IMG/VR virus record: IMGVR_UViG_3300014050_000085
Span: 1 to 33,332 of that record
From: a virus
Length of the DNA: 33,332 bases
Reading direction: 5' to 3' (one strand)
In this document: positions 26,912 to 32,123 of the stretch, one piece after another
How the letters are laid out: the number at the start of each line of letters is the position of its first letter
Position numbering within the stretch: the stretch's first letter is position 1
The notes under the pieces: generated by a model
What the model was told of the DNA's origin: nothing
Database searches by the model: none
The model's input: the letters and a program-made list of their open reading frames with translations, nothing else
Made by a program: the position numbers and the translations under genes

Positions 26912-27603
26912 GATTTGAAGCGAAGTCGGTTGATCCGTCATTGATGAGGTATGTCACAAGCGGAGATTGGGAAATTATAGGAGATTTGGTGAGCATTACA
27001 GTCGCAGATTATGGGATGAAAGATGAAAATGCTTTTTTGGTTGCTCTCCATGAACTCGTCGAAAGTTATCTATGCTTGAAAGATGGCGTATCTGACGAAT
27101 CTGTGACAAAGTTTGACATTGAAAATCCAGACCTTCCAGAGCCAGGCGATTCTCCAGATGCTCCATATCACAAACAGCATGCCGTTGCAACATTTGTTGA
27201 AAGGGTCGTCTGCGGTGCTCTCGGTATTAACTGGGACGAGCATAACAAGTGGGTTCAGAGGGCCGGAGACGAAGTTGAGCGAATGCAAGGAGAAACTCAA
27301 TCTCCAATTTTGAGGGAAGGCCCTAGACTATGGGCCGAGTTGCATCTTTTCTCACTTCGCAATCGTAACTGCGAGGATCGTGCATTCGTTAAAAATTGGT
27401 TTGACAATTGGGTAAAATCAATCCCATGGAATGGTTGTCCGTGCCAACAACATTTTGAAGAGTATTGCAAGCAATTTCCACCTAACTTCAATGACCTTTG
27501 GAATTGGTCTGTTCAACTGCACAACGATGTCAACAAGAGAATAGGAAGAAAGGTTTTGAGTATTGAGGAAGCGGAAGCTTTATGGAGAAAAAGACTACTA
27601 TAA
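26908..27603 (+). CDS. HELVE-domain protein fused to an Erv/ALR-like sulfhydryl oxidase domain
   Basis: This 231-aa protein has two parts. Residues 1 to about 115 contain LHELVESYLCLKDGV (H48, E49, E52) and DAPYHKQHAVATFVERV (H88, H91), which together could bind a metal. From about 138 on, the text follows Erv1/ALR FAD-linked thiol oxidases: LWAELHLFSLR, SIPWNGCPCQQHFEEYCKQF, then PPNFNDLWNWSVQLHNDVNK with the HNxVN FAD-side motif, and RIGRKVLSIEEAEALW. The redox motif reads C177-P-C179, a CxC rather than the usual CxxC; Cys187 is nearby. It would oxidise thiols to disulfides in the cytoplasm. Family placement is by pattern reading and needs a profile search. Confidence 0.7.
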   Translation: MRFEAKSVDPSLMRYVTSGDWEIIGDLVSITVADYGMKDENAFLVALHELVESYLCLKDGVSDESVTKFDIENPDLPEPGDSPDAPYHKQHAVATFVERVVCGALGINWDEHNKWVQRAGDEVERMQGETQSPILREGPRLWAELHLFSLRNRNCEDRAFVKNWFDNWVKSIPWNGCPCQQHFEEYCKQFPPNFNDLWNWSVQLHNDVNKRIGRKVLSIEEAEALWRKRLL

Positions 27604-27782
27604 AAGATTCAGCATTTGATCACAGGACATCTGGATTTGAAGAAACAGATTACGACCCATGGTTTTATGAAACTTGCAGAATGGTTTCGATTGCTTGCGA
27701 TAAATTCTGGACAAAAACAGATAATCGCATTATGTTGAACGAACTTTACTATAAATCGAGAAATAATAGATATGGCTATTAA
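27582..27782 (+). CDS. Small hypothetical protein
   Basis: This 66-aa protein begins MEKKTTIKDSAFDHRTSGFE. It overlaps the end of the sulfhydryl oxidase gene by 22 bases and the next gene by 11, fitting the dense packing of this stretch. It is aromatic-rich (YDPWFYETCRMVSIACDKFW) and may fold as a small helical domain. No family is recognised. Confidence 0.5.
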   Translation: MEKKTTIKDSAFDHRTSGFEETDYDPWFYETCRMVSIACDKFWTKTDNRIMLNELYYKSRNNRYGY

Positions 27783-28023
27783 ATCAAATATACTTAATAA
27801 CAATCATCCCGCATTTCCCGTGCAAGCGTATCCTGGCGATGCAGCAAACCCCAAGGTTCGTCCTAATACAGGAATGAGCATGAGGGATTATTTTGCGGCG
27901 AAAGCAATGGAAGGAATCTTGTCTAATCCTGAAGAGTTTGGCGATACCGTCCCAGCAGAAGAAATTGCAGATTTTTCTTTTCAAATGGCAAACGCAATGC
28001 TTGAAAGAAGGGAGAAACTATGA
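27772..28023 (+). CDS. Small conserved-type phage protein (AAKAM motif)
   Basis: This 83-aa protein carries GMSMRDYFAAKAMEGILSNP and ends FSFQMANAMLERREKL. This combination (MSxRDYFAAKAM ... A-x-AML-x-R) is a familiar small protein in many phages and prophages, of unknown function. The N-terminal part (NNHPAFPVQAYPGDAANP) also matches that family's layout. It ends in an ATGA overlap with the next small gene. Confidence 0.7.
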   Translation: MAIKSNILNNNHPAFPVQAYPGDAANPKVRPNTGMSMRDYFAAKAMEGILSNPEEFGDTVPAEEIADFSFQMANAMLERREKL

Positions 28024-28163
28024 AAAAACAATCGTCGGCGAGTATTAAATATGACTCTCCAACCATAACAACAAGTGCAGTAGCGAAACCGCAAAAAACA
28101 AATATTCGCGTTTCCATGATGAAGCCGAAAAAGCCAAAAATAAATATCAAACGAAAGAAATAA
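28020..28163 (+). CDS. 47-aa lysine-rich protein
   Basis: This begins MKKQSSASIKYDSPTITTSA and ends VSMMKPKKPKINIKRKK. Start and preceding stop overlap as ATGA, and the next ATG follows the TAA after one base, as in real gene junctions here. The strongly positive C-terminal half suggests nucleic-acid contact. No family is recognised. Confidence 0.5.
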   Translation: MKKQSSASIKYDSPTITTSAVAKPQKTNIRVSMMKPKKPKINIKRKK

Positions 28164-28164
28164 T

Positions 28165-28413
28165 ATGAGCGAAGAAAATAAAAACCAACTAGAGCAAATC
28201 ACAGAAGATCACGCCAAAGCCATTGACCATGTGTTGAATGGCATCGACATCACTAACGTCACTCCTCACGATGTTTTTGCTGATCTAATCAACCGAGCAA
28301 AACGATTTAATTTTGAGTTGATGGTTGCCTGTTCTTTAATGGAAAAAGTTCTTATTAAAGAAAAAAGCGAATCTGTTGAACAAAATGAAAGCGAAGAACA
28401 GCCTCAGTCGTAA
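28165..28413 (+). CDS. Small helical acidic protein
   Basis: This 82-aa protein begins MSEENKNQLEQITEDHAKAI. The centre (VTPHDVFADLINRAKRFNFE then LMVACSLMEKVLIKEK) looks like two or three amphipathic helices; the end is Glu/Gln-rich. The start is one base after the preceding stop. No domain is recognised. Confidence 0.6.
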   Translation: MSEENKNQLEQITEDHAKAIDHVLNGIDITNVTPHDVFADLINRAKRFNFELMVACSLMEKVLIKEKSESVEQNESEEQPQS

Positions 28414-28570
28414 TACATCAAAGCAAAAATTATCCGGCAGGATTGCAGCGGCCAGAAAGCACGTTGGAAATAAAGCTCCTAGCCATGCCTCTGGTGAAAC
28501 CGGATCGGTTAATTCCGGCTTGAGGAAAGCATTTTTATTGAAACGACACGAACTGACTACTCGCAAATGA
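28385..28570 (+). CDS. 61-aa basic hypothetical protein
   Basis: This begins MKAKNSLSRNTSKQKLSGRI and overlaps the previous gene by 29 bases. A TTG nine bases upstream is an alternative start. It is Arg/Lys/Ser-rich with a conserved-looking middle (AARKHVGNKAPSHASGETGS). Its stop overlaps the next gene's ATG as ATGA, which supports reality. Function unknown. Confidence 0.45.
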   Translation: MKAKNSLSRNTSKQKLSGRIAAARKHVGNKAPSHASGETGSVNSGLRKAFLLKRHELTTRK

Positions 28571-28731
28571 AAATGAAGGATAGTGATTGGAGTCGTAATG
28601 GCAAGGGCGACAAGCCTCGAACCAAAACATGGGAGAAGGCTTGGCAAGAAAACTACGACGAGATTGATTGGTCATCGCATCGTAAAAAGAAAAAGAACTT
28701 TGATCGAAATAAACGAAAAAACAAAGTTTAG
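28567..28731 (+). CDS. 54-aa basic hypothetical protein, last late gene
   Basis: This begins MKMKDSDWSRNGKGDKPRTK and continues TWEKAWQENYDEIDWSSHRK into a Lys-rich end. The Trp- and Asp-rich middle (WEKAWxxNYDEIDW) looks like a genuine small folded protein. The ATGA overlap with the preceding gene supports translation. It is the final gene of the plus-strand run before the convergent boundary. Confidence 0.5.
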   Translation: MKMKDSDWSRNGKGDKPRTKTWEKAWQENYDEIDWSSHRKKKKNFDRNKRKNKV

Positions 28732-28794
28732 TGAAACTTCCCGTCACGCCTCTGGATTGCCATGCGCCTCTTGACATTCTGAATTAACAGATGA

Positions 28795-28958
28795 GTCCCA
28801 AGGACGCTTGGGCGTAGGGACATAATTTCGGTGGAGCATTGAGGGCGGATCGTCACTAAGACGTCAGCGCGGGGAGGTGAATAACCTGACTTGGCTGAAA
28901 TAAACCAAGGAATAACATCGCGCAGCCGAGCGACCTGAACTCCACCGAACCTTTTTTT
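28795..28958 (+). ncRNA. Candidate structured RNA ending in an intrinsic terminator
   Basis: There is no gene between 28732 and 28956. A perfect 10-bp stem, TTCGGTGGAG (28827-28836) with CTCCACCGAA (28940-28949), closes a large loop and is followed by seven T residues (28952-28958), as in an intrinsic terminator. Inside the loop are CGTC/GACG (28851-28854/28860-28863), GCGCG/CGCGC (28867-28871/28919-28923), AGGT/ACCT (28875-28878/28884-28887) and CTTGG/CCAAG (28890-28894/28905-28909), nested to give a multibranched fold. A 5' hairpin CCCAAG-GACG-CTTGGG lies at 28797-28812. The stretch is richer in G and C than nearby genes. TTGACA at 28771-28776 could be a -35, but no good -10 follows at normal spacing. 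It could be the 3' end of the late transcript or an independent small RNA. Confidence 0.55.
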
Positions 28959-29334
28959 AATCAACAAACTCCTTTATTTCAATTTCCGTGCGTTCTTCTT
29001 TTTTGTTTTTGACTTTGATTTGATCAAGGATGATTTTTGTTGATTCGGGGTCATCGTTAGGTATGATTCCAGCATATCGAAGTTGATCAATTGTGAGTTT
29101 CGCCCCGGAAAGGTTATCCTCATCAAGTAGTCGCGTTGCATACCTTGTAATGCGCAGACTAATGCGTTTCTTGCTTCCTTCTTGTGTTTTATCAGTATTC
29201 GGAAATGTTTTCCGAGTAACCGGTTTAGGCTTGGAGTCAGATACCCGTGGAGAGTTAGTTTCAGTTCTTGAGTAGTTTCCATCAGAATCTAATTTGTATC
29301 CCATCTGCTGGAGAATGGAATGAGTGAAGTTCAT
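28957..29334 (-). CDS. RusA-like Holliday junction resolvase
   Basis: This is a 125-aa protein from MNFTHSILQQMGYKL. The ATG at 29334 overlaps the upstream gene's stop (ATGA) and is chosen over the in-frame ATG at 29346. The C-terminal half has the RusA pattern of acidic active-site residues: RYATRLLDEDNLSGAKLTID, then QLRYAGIIPNDDPESTK, with catalytic Asp candidates in DEDN, IDQL and NDDP. It would resolve branched recombination or replication intermediates. The first ~55 residues look polar and disordered. A different frame of the same DNA reads a RusA-like N-terminus (see the overlapping entry), so the gene may be frameshifted or unusually built. Confidence 0.7.
   Translation of the reverse strand: MNFTHSILQQMGYKLDSDGNYSRTETNSPRVSDSKPKPVTRKTFPNTDKTQEGSKKRISLRITRYATRLLDEDNLSGAKLTIDQLRYAGIIPNDDPESTKIILDQIKVKNKKEERTEIEIKEFVD
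28974..29282 (-). other. Overlapping frame reading a RusA-like N-terminal segment
   Basis: In a second minus-strand frame the first ~45 residues read METTQELKLTLHGYLTPSLN, then RLLGKHFRILIKHKKEARNA. This resembles the N-terminal strand and helix of RusA-family proteins (g-x-x-PSLNxL ... KKEARNAL). Beyond that the frame loses the active-site acids, which lie in the main resolvase frame. It may be the remnant of the original N-terminus split off by a frameshift, a sequencing indel, or coincidence. It is probably not a separate gene. Confidence 0.25.
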
Positions 29335-29519
29335 TGTTTGAACCAATCTTTGAAATGTCCGAAATCACGGACTTCAGTTATTTCTTTGTCTTTTTCACAA
29401 ACATCACACCTTCCGTAATGCCATGTTGATATTTGTTTTTGATATGATCCATGCTTGAGTCCGCATTCAATGCAACACCACGATGGATAGTCTTTTATTT
29501 TTCTTTTTGAGGTTGGCAT
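29331..29519 (-). CDS. Small zinc-ribbon protein
   Basis: In this 62-aa protein two Cys pairs, CIEC (within WCCIECGLKHG) and CDVC (within HYGRCDVCEKDKE), are separated by about 20 residues, forming a probable zinc ribbon. The end (TEVRDFGHFKDWFKQ) matches a small zinc protein type I have seen in many phages, of unknown function. Basic N-terminus MPTSKRKIKDYP. It overlaps the downstream resolvase start by four bases, indicating coupled translation. Confidence 0.7.
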   Translation of the reverse strand: MPTSKRKIKDYPSWCCIECGLKHGSYQKQISTWHYGRCDVCEKDKEITEVRDFGHFKDWFKQ

Positions 29520-29656
29520 ACTTTACCTTCAGAAGTCCACTTGTTGCTTGATAGTTCATCAAATTGCTTGCTCCATTCTTCACGGGTTATTTTTCCATTA
29601 ACATAGAGGTCATCAATTCGCTCCTGCATTTCCATTCTTGTAGGATTATCACTCAT
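29495..29656 (-). CDS. 53-aa helical hypothetical protein
   Basis: This begins MSDNPTRMEMQERIDDLYVN; the ATG at 29656 overlaps the upstream gene's stop as ATGA, so it is preferred to the in-frame start at 29689. The core (QERIDDLYVNGKITREEWSK) looks like a helix-turn-helix-shaped helical hairpin typical of small proteins with an 'xITxEEWxxxxDEL' pattern. It overlaps the zinc-ribbon gene by 25 bases. Function unknown. Confidence 0.55.
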   Translation of the reverse strand: MSDNPTRMEMQERIDDLYVNGKITREEWSKQFDELSSNKWTSEGKVCQPQKEK

Positions 29657-29889
29657 TTCCCGCCATCCTTCAGTATTTTTGATAACCATTTGATTACATC
29701 TTTTCGTATAAGCGAATCATCTGTTGGATTATACACGAATTCTTTTCCTTCAATTTTGCATCCCCCAAAGTGTCGTGCTACAGATAATTGCGTGTTGCTC
29801 ACATTTGCGTATGCAATGCTTTCGTTTTCTGGGAATTTTTCCTTGAGTATGTCTTTGTTCTGCTCAAGTGTGTTCAATGTGATATTCAT
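29653..29889 (-). CDS. Small hypothetical protein
   Basis: This 78-aa protein begins MNITLNTLEQNKDILKEKFP. The ATG at 29889 overlaps the upstream stop (ATGA) and sits eight bases after an AGGA, a fair Shine-Dalgarno; the ATG at 29895 is too close to that site. The C-terminal part (FVYNPTDDSLIRKDVIKWLS) suggests a small alpha/beta fold. No family is recognised. Confidence 0.6.
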   Translation of the reverse strand: MNITLNTLEQNKDILKEKFPENESIAYANVSNTQLSVARHFGGCKIEGKEFVYNPTDDSLIRKDVIKWLSKILKDGGK

Positions 29890-30074
29890 ATCCATGTTCC
29901 TTTCTCAAGATGCTGAACCTCTACACGGAAACTCCATAAATGATTCCAAACATCTTGTTGTTGTATCCATTGAAAGAATTTGCTCATAGCTTCAGGACTA
30001 TTGCTTGCTTCCGTGAACAGCTCGCCTTTGAATAAATTTTTAGGAGATTCGTATGTTATTTTGTATGTATTCAT
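29886..30074 (-). CDS. Small hypothetical protein heading the coupled minus-strand genes
   Basis: This 62-aa protein begins MNTYKITYESPKNLFKGELF and contains FFQWIQQQDVWNHLWSFRVE, rich in Trp and Gln. It is the first gene after a 147-base leader (30075-30221) and is followed by four genes linked through overlaps. The start is preceded by AATAATAAATAT, without a Shine-Dalgarno. Function unknown. Confidence 0.6.
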   Translation of the reverse strand: MNTYKITYESPKNLFKGELFTEASNSPEAMSKFFQWIQQQDVWNHLWSFRVEVQHLEKGTWI

Positions 30075-30077
30075 ATA

Positions 30078-30148
30078 TTTATTATTAGTTGTTAAAAAAT
30101 TTATTTATTAGTTGTGAGAGATTCCGCTTTTATGCGGTTACGGAACCG
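30078..30148 (-). promoter_or_regulatory. Leader with near-direct repeat and two mutually exclusive hairpins
   Basis: The 147-base gap at 30075-30221 holds two near-copies of TTTATT(T)ATTAGTTGT (30078-30092 and 30100-30115, plus-strand reading) just before the gene start at 30074. Further upstream, CCGC/GCGG (30124-30127/30134-30137) and CGGTT/AACCG (30135-30139/30144-30148) form hairpins that share bases 30135-30137 and so cannot form together. This could be an attenuator or protein-binding leader. No clear promoter was found in the rest of the gap. Confidence 0.35.
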
Positions 30149-30221
30149 GAGATCTATTTAACCAGATAATCCACCATTTAGGACACCCGCCGCAATCCCG
30201 CGTTATTGCTCTCAAATTGAA

Positions 30222-30713
30222 TTAAAATGGAATAGGATCATTGTCCTCGTCAACGGTCTTGCCTTTGTAGGTTGAAGGAATTTTACCTTCTGCCTTTAGT
30301 TGCTCAAGAACCATGTTGCGCTTCTTGTCGAACTCCTCGCGGTTCTTCTCACGTTTTGTCGTGAATGAATTGAGCCATCGAGCTTTGACTTGCTTTTTTC
30401 CGTTCCATTGCGACTCGTCGCATTGAAGTCGAACTTTTCGACCAATGAACGCATCAAACCCCGCTTCATTGTCCCAATTGCCGTCCCATCCGAAAACTTC
30501 TTTAAGAGTCTCTTCGGTGCGCTCACGACTCTTCTCTGTTAGGTAACCATACCAAACAGATTCATGGCCGTGTTGCGGGCTTTCTGGCATATCCACTATG
30601 CAGGGTATGCGAATGAATGGAGCCTTGCCTTCTGGCTTATCGAGCCATCCGTTTCCTGGCTCCTTGACGGTGCAGACATATTTTCCGGGTTGATCGATGT
30701 ATTTTTTATCCAT
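30222..30713 (-). CDS. Single-stranded DNA-binding protein-like
   Basis: In this 163-aa protein the central region (residues 30-115: KAPFIRIPCIVDMPESPQHG, GWDGNWDNEAGFDAFIGRKV, then RLQCDESQWNGKKQVKARWL) looks like an OB-fold with several aromatic residues. The end is DEDNDPIPF, the acidic tail plus Pro-Phe typical of SSB proteins that recruit replication partners. It would coat single-stranded phage DNA, working with the DnaB-type helicase upstream. The start has only the A-rich leader AAATAAATACAC. The exact SSB family is not clear. Confidence 0.7.
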   Translation of the reverse strand: MDKKYIDQPGKYVCTVKEPGNGWLDKPEGKAPFIRIPCIVDMPESPQHGHESVWYGYLTEKSRERTEETLKEVFGWDGNWDNEAGFDAFIGRKVRLQCDESQWNGKKQVKARWLNSFTTKREKNREEFDKKRNMVLEQLKAEGKIPSTYKGKTVDEDNDPIPF

Positions 30714-30756
30714 GTGTATTTATTTTTTGTGTTGTTGTTTTCTACTACGCGAGGAA

Positions 30757-30942
30757 TCAAAACTCAAAATCATCATCCTCGCAAATCTTTTTTTCAACAA
30801 AATTCTGTTGATAGATTTCAATTCCTTTTTGGTATGCCCTCTCAGCATCGTGGAACCTATCTTTCTGGCCTGATGCCCATATTTGATTGGCAAATCCAAA
30901 GCAATTCATTGCTTCAATATACGCCTCGTCATTTTTGCTCAT
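30757..30942 (-). CDS. 61-aa acidic hypothetical protein
   Basis: This begins MSKNDEAYIEAMNCFGFANQ and contains a TPR-like helical stretch (AERAYQKGIEIYQQNF), ending in an acidic tail (CEDDDFEF). The ATG overlaps the upstream gene's stop as ATGA. The tail resembles an SSB-like end, so it might bind the same partners; this is speculative. No family is recognised. Confidence 0.55.
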   Translation of the reverse strand: MSKNDEAYIEAMNCFGFANQIWASGQKDRFHDAERAYQKGIEIYQQNFVEKKICEDDDFEF

Positions 30943-31403
30943 TTCGTTTCTTGCAATTCTTTTTTCATCTTTTCAAGGCATTTTATTGCCATGTCGATTC
31001 CAACCTCTGTCCCTCTTCTTGCCCCTTCAATCCATATTGGTTTTTCGTCACGCCGAAGCAACTCAATCAATCTGTTGTTCTCTTCTCGCAATGCGTTGAT
31101 TTCCTCCCTCGCCTCGTCGCGCTCGCGTTCAGTTTGCACGCCTTTCTCAATAATGGAATTCCTCGTGGCTTTTTCGGCTGCGAGTAATGCGGCCAGATCG
31201 TCCAGCTCGCGTCTTGCCGTTTCAAGGTATTGTTCTTGAACCTTGTAAAGCTCGCGACGAAACTCCAAATCATTTATCGCATTGTCGCGCTCGCGTTCCT
31301 TCTCTTGGCAATACGCCTTCATTTTCTCCGCAATGCGATACCAACTGATATCGGCGCAACATAATTTTTCCCATTCCGCATCCGTCTCTGGTGTGTCACT
31401 CAT
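30939..31403 (-). CDS. Coiled-coil protein with ERERDEAR segments (A)
   Basis: This 154-aa protein begins MSDTPETDAEWEKL, a start type frequent among phage hypothetical proteins. Residues about 32-125 are a long charged coiled coil with ERERDNA (36-42) and TERERDEAREE (91-101). The C-terminal part (EGARRGTEVGIDMAIKCLEK) may be a small globular helix pair. It is related in style and partly in sequence to the next upstream gene, with which it overlaps by four bases. Function unknown. Confidence 0.6.
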   Translation of the reverse strand: MSDTPETDAEWEKLCCADISWYRIAEKMKAYCQEKERERDNAINDLEFRRELYKVQEQYLETARRELDDLAALLAAEKATRNSIIEKGVQTERERDEAREEINALREENNRLIELLRRDEKPIWIEGARRGTEVGIDMAIKCLEKMKKELQETK

Positions 31404-32119
31404 TTCCCGCCCTCCTTCAGCGATGTATCATCGGCGCACTCCCAGCATTTTTGCTCAGGTGTGCAAACGTAACATTTCGCGCCCTGCTTGAGTTGGTCGA
31501 GTTCGGCGCGTAGCCTTAATCCTTCTGCCTTAATTGCGCGGACTGCACTTGCATCTGGCAGGCAAACTCCATTCACCGCTCTCCAAATCGCCCTCTCCGC
31601 GATGTCGCGGAGTCTGGCGTTTTTCTCACGCGCCTCGTCACGCTCCTTGGAAGCAACTGTGTGCATATCGCACCAATGATCCGAAAGGCGTTCGAGTTCT
31701 TGGCATCGCTGCCGTAAAGGGGTTTTTTTCAAAAGTTTTGCCTCTGCGCTCGCCTCGTCTCGCTCGCGTTCAATCCTCTTCATTACTTTCATTGCAAGGT
31801 CAAGCCTGTCTTGCATATCATCTAAATTAACAAGAACTTGAGCAAGGTTCCGACGAAGATCAACGGCAGCGTTGATTTCATCTGTTCCGTATTCTTCTAT
31901 TTCTTTCAAGTGCTGCCTCGCCTCGTCGCGTTCACGCTCCAATTTGCGAGCTAAAGCTGCGTGTTCTTTAACCCATCGCATCGCTCGAATGTCGTTCCAT
32001 TGGGGGCATCCTTCGCTTGATTGCTTCTGCTCAAGCGCATCCGTCTCTGGTGTATTTGATGGCGATGAGAAAGACTCTGCTGCAGGATTCTCGTCACCTT
32101 TAATAATTTCGATTTTCAT
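31400..32119 (-). CDS. Coiled-coil protein with ERERDEAR segments and CxxC ends (B)
   Basis: This 239-aa protein has SNTPETDALEQ (21-31) echoing the start of its downstream neighbour. Coiled coil runs from about 50 to 215 with ERERDEAR (61-68), ERERDEAS (117-124) and KERDEARE (158-165). Residues 216-228 read CYVCTPEQKCWEC, two CxxC pairs suited to a compact zinc site. The DNA of the ERERDEAR segments is GC-rich (plus-strand CTCGCCTCGTCGCG type) compared with the surroundings. The start is preceded by AAATAAATAA without a Shine-Dalgarno. Function unknown. Confidence 0.6.
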   Translation of the reverse strand: MKIEIIKGDENPAAESFSSPSNTPETDALEQKQSSEGCPQWNDIRAMRWVKEHAALARKLERERDEARQHLKEIEEYGTDEINAAVDLRRNLAQVLVNLDDMQDRLDLAMKVMKRIERERDEASAEAKLLKKTPLRQRCQELERLSDHWCDMHTVASKERDEAREKNARLRDIAERAIWRAVNGVCLPDASAVRAIKAEGLRLRAELDQLKQGAKCYVCTPEQKCWECADDTSLKEGGK

Positions 32120-32123
32120 TTAT

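Noticed and set aside
28583-28774. 63-aa plus-strand frame overlapping the last late gene
   Set aside because: The overlapping frame at 28567-28731 has an ATGA junction and a more protein-like sequence; this frame runs into the structured RNA.
28795-28958. tRNA, tmRNA or hammerhead ribozyme in the gene-free stretch
   Set aside because: No T-loop GTTC motif, no acceptor pairing with CCA, and no hammerhead core (CUGAUGA ... GAAA) in correct order on either strand.
30564-31187. 207-aa plus-strand frame rich in Phe, Leu and Ser
   Set aside because: It opposes the SSB-like and coiled-coil genes, which have proper overlaps and motifs; the hydrophobicity comes from antisense of Lys/Glu codons.
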